Of a stretch of 64,000 nucleotides of DNA, positions 1 to 11,158 are shown piece by piece. A program made the translations under genes and the position numbers. The stretch is from Glebionis coronaria. Taxonomy: Eukaryota > Streptophyta > Magnoliopsida > Asterales > Asteraceae. The stretch is taken from positions 2,501 to 66,500 of the forward strand of contig JANFOE010000190.1 in assembly GCA_025667525.1 (NCBI GenBank), written 5' to 3'. Position 1 is the stretch's first letter; every line of letters starts with the position of its first letter. The notes below the pieces were generated by a model. It worked only from the letters and a program-made list of their open reading frames with translations. It was not told where the DNA came from and did no database searches.

Positions 1-1673
1 TAATGTCTGTATGTCATATAGTTCGGGTTTTATCGATTTTTACATGTATTAGATACTTATATATCAGTATATGACTTTTAAAAACTTTACATTAGACGGG
101 TTTGATCGTCTAAGTTTTAATTGGCGAAAAACGTTAATTTTACGGTAATAGCCGAAAAAGTCGTAAAAATCATGTTTATAGTTTTTATAACTTATAAACC
201 TTATTCAAATACCATTTTTATAAACTGTCCATTTATTTAACCTTATACATATTTATATAAATGAAATTCATAAGTTAGTGGGTTTTAATTTCACATTTTA
301 TACTATATTATTTGAGTTCTTATATAATAGTATTAATCATTAATTCTTCAAAATCTGATTTTTAGTTTCATCTTCACCATTTTTATCATATCTAGAGTTC
401 TACAATGAGTTAGAAGCTCATTTTGGATGGTATGAACTTCATATTATGTGCTACAATTAAGTTAGTTATAGCTACTGCTCATATTATGTCTAACTATCCT
501 TAACATTCCCTACAAAACAGACTATTCAGATTAGCACACTCATCTTGTTTTGATCATATCTCACTCATTTTGATGATTCCATTGCATGGCCAACTCTCAC
601 ATGTGTATGACATCTTATACTTACTGTAAATGGATTCCAACATGAAATATTATTAGTTTAAGTGTTGGGTACTTACTATTTTTATACAGCCAACAATTTA
701 AGCATGATTTTAGCATTGTTTCTTATGGTTACTCATCTTTTTAAGCATATTTATCAACACTTGAACCCCACACAATATTTTTATCATCATATATTCATCA
801 TATACATATACAACAAGAAAGAAAATACATTTTATCTTTACAAAAATAACAAGAGAAATGGAAAGGATGATCTTCTTTACCAACCAAGATTATATCTTGT
901 TTTTGGAAGACAACAACTTGATGAACACCAAATATATCTCCAAGATCATCAATCACCAAGATAGTTTGTTGAGAAATTAGCCCTAGGACACAAGCAAATC
1001 ACCTCCTTTGTTGTTAAAATGCCCACCAATCAATCAAGGCTTCAAGGGTTCTCCATAATATAGCAAGATAACATGTATCTTGTGGCTAGAAAAGATCAAA
1101 TGGTGGTGTATGGTGGTGTTGTGGGACGGCAATGGAGAGTGGGATGAGAGGATTTTGAGTAGTTTTGCATGTATGAAATGGAAGTAATGGGAAGGTTAGA
1201 TGGTTTTGCTAGTTAGTGGGATATGAGTAGCTTCATATTGAAACTAAGCTTACAAATGTAAGCTTGTAGAGTGTAAGGATGCCACATCTTTGATGTGGTG
1301 TCCCTAGTTTGGCCGTCCCTAGTTAGTGGGGTGGGATAAACTAGTTTTGTCCCATCCCGCTAATTTACGGGTATCCCTCGATTCTAGTTTCCTCGATTTG
1401 CGTGCCCTCAGGTCGTTTTACGAAAAACGTTTTTATAAATTATGAATCATCGGCACAAAACGAATCTAATAAAAATTGTCTCATCAAAAACGGAGTTCAA
1501 AAACGTAAATACGTAATCCTAAGGTTTCCGGTTTAGTCGTAAAGGACGCCAAATTATGTAGGTAAGCCCAAATTTAAATCCGTAAATTGTGAGTTCATCA
1601 ACCCACACAAAAATAAGTTTCAAAATATTATACGAGAAAATAATTTACTACCTAAAAATGTTAGATTGTCACA
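1..1673 (-). repeat. Partial chromovirus-like LTR, minus strand (cut by window start)
   Basis: The sequence matches 34804-36474 (part of the 3' LTR of element H) in the same orientation over its whole length, with many scattered substitutions. It also matches, inverted, the LTRs of element 2. Read on the minus strand it starts at 1673 with TGTGACAATC, the same type of terminus as element 2, so 1673 is taken as the LTR's own 5' end. The other end lies outside the window, so I cannot tell whether this is a solo LTR or part of a full element. It contains a perfect 8-bp-arm inverted repeat, AGCTTACA/TGTAAGCT, around 1247-1265 and the pair CCACATC/GATGTGG near 1282. No gene is present: the 100-codon ORF at 662-964 is ordinary AT-rich LTR sequence. 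Confidence 0.8.
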
Positions 1674-2150
1674 AAAATATTACCACAAGTATGTAGATAA
1701 TCTAAAGTATGATTTAGAACACGAAACACAACGAAAAACAAGAAAATACTTGAATTCAGGATGATGTTAGGTGTAAATCAGACGAACCTAATATAATAGC
1801 AACAACGAATCACAAAAACTACCCCATGCAGATTGATACCAATTATTGTCCCTAATAATATGATGATTCTACACGAATAAAGAAGAAAGAAAGGTAGATA
1901 AAAGATGAATTCTAGAGAGAGAAACTAGAGAGAGAAAAGAGAGAGAAGTATGTGAAAACTTGTGAAATGTTAGATTGAGAAAAAAGAATGACCAACCAAC
2001 CTCTCCTTACATGCAAGGAGAGGTATATATAGTCTTGCCTACATGTGGCATGATGGGCTATATGATAATGGGTCGGGCTTTCCTTTTGGGCTTTGGTTAC
2101 TTATGAATGAACCTTAGCTTAAAGTTAATCCCATAATACACGACTAACCT
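1674..2150 (-). repeat. Fragment of unclassified LTR/leader, minus strand
   Basis: On the minus strand this piece runs from U3-like sequence through a TATA box and hairpin (2000-2031), a pyrimidine-rich TCTC tract (about 1910-1950), and an AATTGGTATCAATCTG stretch near 1830-1845. That last stretch resembles a decayed initiator-Met primer site. This is the usual order of promoter, R/U5 and primer site in a plant LTR retrotransposon, perhaps Copia or Athila type. It is bounded by the LTR ending at 1673 and by the LTR starting at 2151, so both flanks look like later insertions. The class is an inference; no coding sequence was seen. Confidence 0.45.
2000..2031 (-). promoter_or_regulatory. TATA box abutting a perfect hairpin (minus strand)
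   Basis: On the minus strand TATATATA (2031-2024) is followed directly by CCTCTCCTT (2023-2015), a 6-nt loop and AAGGAGAGG (2008-2000). The arms are nine perfect base pairs. The position just downstream of the TATA box puts the hairpin across the expected start of transcription. The inner Athila LTR has the same arrangement with a different sequence. Confidence 0.6.
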
Positions 2151-3002
2151 TGTAAAACCCGCATACTTTTACCATGAATAGTACCATTAAGATCGTACGT
2201 ACTAGATTAAAACTTTCCTTTTATAGTATGATTACGTTCACGTGTTAGAATTTTTCGTATTACGTACGTGTTAGAACACGACAAGTATTTATTACGTACG
2301 AACACACAATAATTATTTAAAAATAATTAATCACGAACATGCGATCATGAAATCATGAACGTAAATTAATCACGAGTTAATAATAATTACGTATATATAT
2401 ATATTTATTACGAACAGGAATAAATATATTAAGTCACGGTTAATATTTAACGAGAACACATAAATCACGAACACGACTAAACACGAACGAACACTTAAAT
2501 AATTAGACTCGGGAAATGGTACGGGTACCCCATGTGGGCCCTCCTACCTGCGGCTACACCAAGAGATGGGCCAAGCCCATCAAAACTTTTACTAAGAAAG
2601 GGGTTAAGGTGAAATCTTTTAACCATTTTCACTTTACAGTAAGTTAAACAAAAACCCTAAAAGATTTTTCTCGTTCCTCCTTGTCCTCTCTTTTGGCCGC
2701 CACCTACAAGCATCAACAAGGGGTGATTCGGTTTGATTTTAACCTTGATTTTTTTACAATGATCGTTGTGTGTTCGTCCTTGATTGATCCACGCATTCGG
2801 TATAACCTTTTTAACCTTTTTATTTTATGTTTTGATTTAATAAATTACATAAGATCATGTTGTTTTTAATAACTAATTAAAAAATTTTATTAAACATGTC
2901 TATGATTATGGGGTAGATCAAAACAAGGGTTTTTAGGGGTGTTTGTCTAGCCGACGCCTAAACCGAACCCCAAAGGGGTCTCGGCTTGGCACATGGACCA
3001 CC

Positions 3003-3024
3003 ACCGAGACCACAAGGTCTCGGT
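3003..3024. repeat. Perfect inverted repeat in the GC-rich part of the LTR
   Basis: ACCGAGACC, a 4-nt ACAA loop, then GGTCTCGGT. With a 2-nt bulge the stem can extend outward through CCACC/GGTGG. It lies in the only GC-rich stretch of an otherwise AT-rich LTR. Function unknown. Confidence 0.6.
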
Positions 3025-3576
3025 TTGGTGGTGTGGGTCACACGGAAGCAGCAAACAAGGGGAAACCCCGAAGTGGTTCGGGGTATGGTGTTGATTACGG
3101 GTCCGATTCATGGTTTCTAGTCACGATCTGGTTCATGGTTTATGTTAAAGTTATGTTTTTAATAATCATATGTTAAAAATTAAATTAATAAAATATGACA
3201 TGATTAATTTAATAAAACATGACTTAGGTTATAATTTAATTCTTAGATCATGGATTTTTTTAACCTAAGTATTTATATTTTCTAGACTTTATAATTAATT
3301 AATTATTAAAAACCATGACTATAATTAATTATTTAACATGATTCAGGTTATATTATTAATAATTAATAATACATGTTTTAACCTAAGTATTTAAGTTTAT
3401 TTAATTGAAACAGGATATATTTAATTAAATACTTTTAACCTATAGTTTATTTAAATTACATGTAATAATTAATAAACTATACCTTATATCAATATGACTT
3501 AGAAAATAATCAGAAAACACTTAAGCTTATATAATTAGCTTATTTAACCAGCTTATATCTAATTATGGAAACTTTT

Positions 3577-3682
3577 TATTTTTAGAAACTTATTTAATTA
3601 AGGCAGCTAATCTATTTATGGAAACTTTCTATTTTTAGAAACTTATTTAATTAAGGCAGCTAATCTATTTATGGAAACTTTC
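3577..3682 (+). repeat. 53-bp tandem duplication
   Basis: Two nearly identical 53-bp units (3577-3629 and 3630-3682), each with AATTAAGGCAGCTAATC and ending ATGGAAACTTTC. Shorter degenerate copies of a GAAACTTTCTATTTTTGG motif continue to about 3830. This is simple local amplification inside the LTR. Confidence 0.8.
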
Positions 3683-5080
3683 AATTTTTAAAAACTGATC
3701 TATTTTAAGCAGTAGTTCTATTTTTGTAAACTTTCTATTTTTGGAAACATTATATTTTTGGAAACTTTCTATTTTTGTAAACTTTCTATTTTTGGTAACT
3801 TCCAATTTTAGGAAACCTACTATTTTTAGAAAGTCACTTATTATTACAAAGTAAGTATAATAATACATGAAATACAAGTAATACTTAATCAGAATAGACA
3901 GAATATAAGATAAACACCGTTTAAAGCTAAAAACAGTGAAACATGACATGAACGTATTAAATAAGCTAAGACATGACATAAAACCAGTTACGTATGTAGT
4001 AAGCAGATACTTATACACGTATGTATTTATGTAGCATTAGTGATACCGAAGTAGGACTCTCGTTCGTTCGTCTTCTTCGTTCACTGGACATAAGGTACAG
4101 ATTCTTGTCCTTTCAATATGGTCATTCTTTCCTTATTAGGATTCCCCGTATGCAGCCAACTGTTTTTCCGTAGTATAAGTTTATATGTTTGATTTGCTTA
4201 TGTTTAAATTAGAATACCTATAGCCATATACATGCATGACCAGTTTCACCTAGGTATGGAGGTACCATAACCATAACATTAGAGGCACTGGTGTTATGAC
4301 TTCACCACGGCGGAGAGATTGCTCGTGGCGTCCCTTCAGCTTTTGGCCATATTATTATATTTATCATGTGGGGCGTATGGGTGCATCCTAGTTACATGTT
4401 TTTCATCAGATTACTCAGTGTGAATGTGGTGTGTGCCTTGCATCCTTCACAAGGAGCTGATCCCTCCTACCCAAAACCAGTATATTAAATTAGAGGCAGC
4501 CCCTCTAATTTGCATGATGAGGTCACCCCTCCAAGTATTCATGCACGGTCGATTTTCATGACCTATATTGGCTAATGGTAAAATATGTTAAACAGTTTTC
4601 ATAAGATAAACATAAGGCTTTTCAAACTATTAAACCAGTTTTATGAACATGTTCCAGGTTTTCTAGGAGTTATACATTTCCGCTGAAATTAAGTCTTTAT
4701 TATGTTTTAGTCACTTATACAATGTCTATATCCGTGCACTGAGCGTTTTGCTCAGCCGTTACTTTCCTTTCCATGTCCCAAAACGGCAGGTACCCAAGGA
4801 CGGACTCGAGCATTTTGGAGGACATGCATAGGATGGAAGCTGCCATAGACTTCTTCTCCTTTTGCCTTCATATATTTGTGCTTGTTTAAGTTTAACACCC
4901 CCAAATTTACACGCAGCGGAATACATCTTTGGGTGCTAAACAATGATACAACAACACATAATTTATAAAGAACGACTCGAAAAGAGACGTTTTAGATTTA
5001 TCATTCCTAAAACATTTGTTAGAGTAGCGTAGTCCCAAGTAAGCGTTACCAAAAGATAAGTTAAAACAACATATTAGTTT

Positions 5081-5085
5081 GTTTT
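5081..5085 (+). repeat. TSD of outer Athila, left copy (GTTTT)
   Basis: GTTTT at 5081-5085 is repeated at 33695-33699. The empty site is visible in the other H LTR at the window end, where GTTTT occurs once before AAAAATG. Confidence 0.9.
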
Positions 5086-8000
5086 TGATTGTGGTAAAAT
5101 ACGACCTTTTAGGGAAAAGGCGTAAAAGCGGTAAGTATTGAGTGATGATTTAGGAAAATCAACACTAATGACCCTTAATGAAATGAAAGTTCGTTTCCCA
5201 AGGATGTATATGTGTGTGACTAAGATGTTCAAGATTTTTGATTAATATTTGGTTCAGAAGGGGATGAGAAAAGAAAATGACGAAGACGTAAAAATAAAAA
5301 TTAACACTACTAGAAAGTTAAAACGTAGAACCTTAAAAACCACAAAAATAAAAATAAATTCTAAAAATTACTAGAATATCACCAAAAATCAAATTAAATA
5401 AACTAAGAGTTTACCAATGTTCAAAACTTTTTCAAACCTTTTAAATAATTAAATATTCAATTTTTAAATGCTATTTAAAGCCCTAAAAATCAAATAAATT
5501 ATCAAAAAGCCCAAATAAAGATTTTTCAATTGGTAAACCTCTAAAATGACCTAAAAAGATTAAAAACTATTTTTAGAAATTATTAAACTAACAAAAACTA
5601 TTTAAAATGATTTAAAACTATTAAAACTTAAAATAATTATAAAAATTAATCTAAAAGAGATAAAATTATTCTAAAAGTTGCTAAATTCCTATTTTAATGT
5701 ATTAAACCTAAGAAAATGTAAAAAGTTGGAAAAAGTGAAATTTAAAAAATAATAATAAAATAATAATAAAATAATATTAAAAATCTAAAAATTATAAAAA
5801 ATTTTAAAAACTTGCAAACTAGTTTATTTTAACCTAAATAATCAGAAAATCAAAGTGAAATTACCAGAATACCCCTATTGGGCCCTCAAATGGGCCAAAA
5901 CCAAAAACAGTCAAACAAATTGGGCTATTCGGCCCAAAAAGTCAAACTTGGCCCAATTGACTTGGAAAAGCCCTATCTGACTCAAAATTCAATTCTAAGA
6001 ACAAAACTCTAAAGGCCCAAAAGCTGAATATGAGCTCATCACAGCTTATTTAACACTCAGCTTATTCTTATTGGGCTTTTCAGCCCATTAAGCCATAAGC
6101 TAATGCCATAAGCTCTAATTTGACACACAACCTTCTTTTGGGATGCTTATGAGATCTGTAAAAAGAATTTTTGATAAAGCTCACTCAATAAGCCAGAAAT
6201 AAGCAAAGAAAAATTTCACTAAAAGACAAAATAGTCGTTTTAGAGATTTAGGGCACCTCAGGACTTGATTCAACTTGCAAAAGGTTTCAAATGGACTCAA
6301 TAAGCAAAATCAATCAACAAAAATCTAATAAGCACAACCAATAAGCCAGAATAAGCATAAATGAACTTATGTAAAAGTTAAAGGAGTTGGTTTTCTAGTC
6401 AAACCCTAAAGTCAAACACTCAAATGCTCCAGTATGAACAAAAGGGTCAAAATATGAGCACCTATTACAAAAACAAAGTTGTTGCAGGTGGGAATAAGCT
6501 ATTATAGCTTATTGATAAGCTGACACCAGTTTTACACTAGCAGTGGCAACTAGCAGGGGAAAGGAGTTCCCACTGCTTTGACTATTTGACCAAGCTTATT
6601 TGAGAGTTCTGGTTTGATTCAATTGGAAACAAAGGCACCCTAGTGATCAATGAATCACAAGGAGTCAATAGCAACAATAAAATCACAAATTGGTTCACAC
6701 AATAAGCCAAACAGTCACCAGATATGCACCAGATATGGAAATAAGCAGTTTAGCACTTAATAAGCAGATTTAGCCACAATAAGCCAACCAAACTTAACAG
6801 GATGCATACACAAGCTATATAAACTAAGAACAAACACAAAGCAACAAGAATCAAACACTGAATCAAAGTAAATAACAAGATCAAAGCACTAGAAGTTACT
6901 GATGAACAATGAACATATGCAGAAACAAGTTTGCTGATATACTTGACACTTGATCCAATTTCAAGCCTCAAATCCTTCTTCCCTGATGTGATTAACTATG
7001 ATTTAGCACTTGTTAGCCCTAGCCTAAGCTTAGATCTAGGTGTCCTCAAAATCCTAGCCAATTTTACCAAGTTTTAAAGATTTTATAGCCAAATTATGAA
7101 TCTATGTGATCAAAACCACAAAACCTGCAAACAGATGAACATATGCACCTAACAAATAGATACAAACACTTGCAACCACAACACAAGCACTTAGCAAACC
7201 ACAATCTCAATTCAAGCAGTAGACCCAAACACTCCTTAATCTACCACTTAACAAAGAAACTTGTGATTTTAACTAATAACCTACTGATTTTAATGATCAA
7301 AAACACTTAAACAATAGCAACTAACACAATCAAACTCAAAAATCACCAGCACAAACACCAATACTCAAAATCAAAGCACCAAATCAAAATCAGTCATCAA
7401 CATGAAATTTTGAGTGGAAACTTAACAAGGGATTATACGTGCCTTCCACAACATCCTAGGAAGGCCAGCAATGCTCCTTGGACCTTGTTCAACAACTAGA
7501 ACAAGACCAAGGTACTTTAATGAAGATGATGCAAAGTGCCTTGGTTGATGGTTCAAAGTAGAACCTCAAGGACTTAATGTCTTCAACACAAGCAGCAAAC
7601 AACTCAACCAAGGGCTCTAATCCCTTCACAAGCTTGGTGTCAACAAGCTTGTAAGAGCTTATAGCAAATGGTCAAGGGTTAGTACACAAAATAAGCCAAA
7701 ACAGAACCTAGGATTTCAAGGTATTCAAACCTTACAAACCTTATGAAACAAGACGTGCCTTAACCACAAGATTAAGGTATGCCTTAACAATCAAATGGAA
7801 CTCAGAATTAGGCTACTCAAACACCAAACTTTTAATTAAATCAAAAAGAGATTTCACAATTTCAGAAATTCAAATTTTATTTAAACTTAAAAAGGAATTA
7901 CAAAGATAATAGCCTAAAACTGGAACAAAGGGACTCTCACATGTTGAGGTCTCCTTTTATAGGAAAATGCCTGGCTAAACACTATTCACAAACCCTAGCA

Positions 8001-8996
8001 ACTGAAATTCCTATTCTATCCTTGTAGAATCTTCTTGGTGTGTTGCCAGCTGTTTTGGGAGAATCCTGGACGTTTGTTGAGTGCTTAGGGACCAAGTATT
8101 GATTTGCAGCCCTTGATTTTGCCAAGTAAGCATCAAATGCCAGGTGTCGCATTGTGAGTGGGGATGGAGGAATCATTTTGGTAGTGGGATTTGAGGTTTA
8201 AGGTGTGGGATGTGATTGAGGTGATGTGAATCACACGTCGGTTGAGTCAATTTTGTTTTCCCCTTTGTTTTGCTCCTTTTTGATCCTGGGTAAAATCTTG
8301 TTCATCCCTGGTAAAAATCCAAACAGTAAGTGTTTGGCGCATTTTTAGGAATTTGAAGTTTGGAATTGGCAGTTTAGGTCCTTGAGTTTTAGAAAATAGT
8401 GAAGAGCAAGTTTATTTTGCAAACAAAACGTGTTCCTTTGTTATACAACTTTCACCACTTGGCAGTTTTGGCACAAACTTTCCAAAAAGTGTTTCAAGGG
8501 TTATTTTTTACACTTTTGCATATTTTAAGGGCTGATTTTGGACAATGTTGATCTTCAAAGGTCTTCAATGTATCTTTAACTTCATGAGGGACCATTGTTG
8601 GCAATTTGGATTTGTTGAGGGACTAATCTTGCCATTTCTTCAAAGTTTAAGGACCTTTTGTGTAATTGTGACAAACTTAAGGGACCAAACTTGTAATTAT
8701 TAATATACAAGGGTTTTAAGTGTCATTTCTTCAATAAATGAGGATCAAACTTGCACATCTTTAAGTCTTCAAGGATAAATGTTGAATATTCCATGATTAG
8801 GGCCCGGTTCTTTGTACGGCTTCGTTTCTCGTGTCCGTTTTTCCTTGTATCTTGTGATCTTTTGTCTTTTTCACGATATCCATACCTAAAATACACAAGT
8901 AAACAAACACAAGCATATATATGGTATTTTATGACATTTTTATGCATTAAAAGCCCGAAAAGAACGATGAGATCATGTATAAATGCCATCTCATCA
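5086..8996 (-). repeat. Outer Athila 3' LTR (3.9 kb)
   Basis: Matches 29864-33694 along its length. On the minus strand it starts TGATGAGATGG and ends CACAATCA. A TATA box (TATAAAAG) lies at 7961-7954, followed by an imperfect inverted repeat; about 2.9 kb of the LTR lies downstream of it, an unusually long R-U5. It holds an 89-bp segment (8239-8327) missing from the other LTR. Many GCTTATT heptamers (plus-strand AATAAGC) occur between 6100 and 6800. Small ORFs here (for example 6971-6750, hydrophobic) are not called as genes. Confidence 0.92.
7954..7961 (-). promoter_or_regulatory. Candidate TATA box of the outer Athila 3' LTR
   Basis: TATAAAAG on the minus strand, followed by GGAGACCTCA and, after 5 nt, TGAGAGTCCC. 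These arms pair at about 7 of 10 positions, counting one G-T wobble. The corresponding site in the other LTR (about 32742-32749) has mutated to TATAAAAT. Confidence 0.5.
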
Positions 8997-9010
8997 CTCC
9001 CCCTTACTAA
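8997..9010 (-). promoter_or_regulatory. Polypurine tract of the outer Athila
   Basis: On the minus strand AGTAAGGGGGAG directly precedes the 3' LTR start TGATGAG. This is the expected primer for plus-strand DNA synthesis. Confidence 0.8.
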
Positions 9011-11158
9011 GCCATTGACGTGCCCTCACGCAATGCTAGAATAAAGTATCTAAGCATCACCAAAGTTCAATTTTATTAACCTTTATTGAAGAGTAAAAAG
9101 ACTTGCAACATACTACGAAGATGTGTAAAGACATAATGTATGATTTTCATCACAAAAAGTGACTTTTAGGGTCAAAGAATAGAAACAAGTAAATGTCCCT
9201 TAGAGTAAACTTCGTCATTCTTGATTGTCATACATTCCATGCTAAGTGCAAAAACAAGATCATTGTTGGTACAAGTCACAATGCTAACACTACTCATACG
9301 TCCAAATTGTGTAATACTTTTTCTCCCCGCAATCCTAGTTATTATAAAAGGAAATGGGTTACTAGCATTTTTTTATCTATTTGTCATGGATCACAAGTGA
9401 TTCATATTGACTTATTTGAGTAGTTATTAGTCCGAAAGCAAAGTAGCACTATTTGATCAATAGTTAGCCGAAGGACAAAATCTTTTAAAACGGCTTCTCG
9501 TGTATCTCCTTAAGTTCATATCTTGGCATAACTCGTTTCACGATTTGAGACCTTTCTCGGACCGATATTTGGCATGTACTTCATACTTCCAATCTTAGGA
9601 AGACGTTCTTGAAATTATGGTCTTCTCTTCATATATTTGGAATTTCTTCACTTGACGTTTTTGAGAGATTCTTCATATTGGACCACGACTTCATCATTTT
9701 TCTTAAATCTTTACTTTGGATTTTGATATACAACGATCTGCCTCCTTTTCGGACTTGGATATATTTATCCTCATACCTTGTTAGGGTCTTTTTGGATAGA
9801 CTTTCTCCATGATCTTTAGTGGAGTAATTGCTTTTCGTCGTGTGTCTCGATCCTTCATATTGATTAAGGAATAATGATACTTCACATCATCTTGGGATCT
9901 TTAGCAAAAATAGAGCTCCTCATGCCTTGTTAGGGCCTTTTTGGATGATCGCCAATCTTCGCGTCCCGCTTCAATAAGTTATGCCTTGGCTATGAACTCT
10001 ATTCAACCCCGAGCAACTTTTAAACGATTTTGCGCTAGAGGCTAAGTAACCTTTCAAATCGTACGACCTAACTTATTGCAATTATGATTTATTCCTAATG
10101 CATTGATCTTATGGGAAGAAAAAGCCACAATTAAAAACATATGAGGTTTTGAAAGAACACTTTCGTGTTCTACGTTTAGCATGATCACTTGTCTAACTCT
10201 ATCATTTCTCGTTCTTCACTATATAAAGACCTCTAATTAAAGAGACTCGTGAATACTTAGCCATGCAAGTCAAAATTAAGCCAAATTTGGATTAGCTTTC
10301 ATTAAGACTATATCAAATCAATGTTTTGGGTTTTCAAGCCATCTATAGGATCTTGCACTTTCTTGGACTTTTTCAAGTTTAGAGAATGCGTTTTATAGTT
10401 CCCTTGATAAGTGACTTTCTAGGATCATTTATAGGAACTTGCGAAAAGTTCTCGTTCTTAACCCGAAAGAGTTAAGACTTCCGCGTTTTAAAGCTCCCTA
10501 TATAAAAGTCTAGCAAAACTTGAATTGAGCGGGTTAAGGAATGTAAATGGCTCCAAATGCCCATCAAGTCAAAAATTAACTCTTATTCTACCCAACGGAA
10601 AATATACATTCGTGTCTTAAAAACACTTATGAAAAACTAAGAAATTTTTTAAAATTTGGCCATTTTTAGCCTTATTAGCAAAACATTGAAAGTTGGAAAG
10701 CGTGAGGGCGTAGCAAAGCAAGTACCTATTCACCCCCCATACTAAAAATAAACATTGTCCTCAATGTTTTGAGTCTAAAGGTGGAGCACCCCCATACTAG
10801 AGACGAAGAGTCGAATGCTTAGGATCTAGCATGGAAAGGGTGATCAACAATATATCTAAAGCCGTTTATTAAGTATGCTAAAAGATAATTGTTAGAACAA
10901 TAAAGGATATGTCATGGAATCGTGAAAAACATCTTCAAACGAACGATGGAGGCTTACATAAACGAACACGAGAGTCTTCAATCGTAGATGATGATGATCT
11001 AGATAACACAATCACAAACAACCATGAGACAACGAGTTGAAAGGGTACAAGTCCCCTTATTAGTGAATAGTGAGCATAAAAGATAAGCATGGGATCTCCC
11101 CCACGAGGCACCTCGTTTTTGATTACCGAGTCATGAGCTCGACTCGATCCCCTCAATG
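9011..11158 (-). other. Non-coding region between pol and 3' LTR of the outer Athila
   Basis: About 2.1 kb without a convincing ORF. Some Athila elements carry an env-like ORF here; none is visible. Much of the region is homologous to 21639-23676 of the inner Athila when read on the minus strand, for example the stretch around AAGCGGGACGCGAAGATTGG. Such conservation between two lineages suggests non-coding function in the RNA. It contains a perfect inverted repeat at 10750-10769 next to purine-rich tracts. Confidence 0.7.
10750..10769. repeat. Conserved inverted repeat AAACATTG/CAATGTTT
   Basis: AAACATTGTCCTCAATGTTT, eight-base arms with a 4-nt centre. The same hairpin occurs in the inner Athila at 21997-22016, in the same place relative to pol. 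On the element strand it is followed in both by a G-rich purine tract. Confidence 0.75.

Larger units (their letters stand above)
2151..4890 (+). repeat. 5' portion of a chromovirus-type LTR, plus strand, interrupted by element H
   Basis: It begins TGTAAAACCCG at 2151, the same terminus as the LTR of H (minus, 36774). Downstream come a CCCTAAAA leader-like stretch at about 2650-2700, a GC-rich patch (2940-3100), an AT-rich middle with direct repeats (3577-3830), and near the end an ACTGAGC...GCTCAG hairpin (4738-4756) followed by CAGGTA at 4787. That last module is shared with the LTRs of H, element 2 and element 3. The natural 3' end is missing because H starts at 4891. ORFs in this stretch (for example 2943-3176) have no ATG start or known domain and are not called. 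Confidence 0.6.

Noticed and set aside
1369..1536. A 55-70-codon frame ending KRKYVILRFPV, open in LTR copies at about 1345-1536, 36132-36341, 41179-40967 and 49928-49716
   Set aside because: It has no ATG start in any copy and is antisense to the LTR's own direction. The DNA itself is conserved among the LTRs, so an open frame is expected without coding selection.
2943..3176. 77-codon ORF in the GC-rich part of the LTR at 2151
   Set aside because: The start is TTG rather than ATG, and the reading is explained by inverted and direct repeats in the LTR; no domain.
6750..6971. Hydrophobic ORF in the outer Athila LTR (minus), longer in the other copy at 31434-31760
   Set aside because: It has no known family, different ends in the two LTRs, and lies in a T-rich strand where hydrophobic frames are common.
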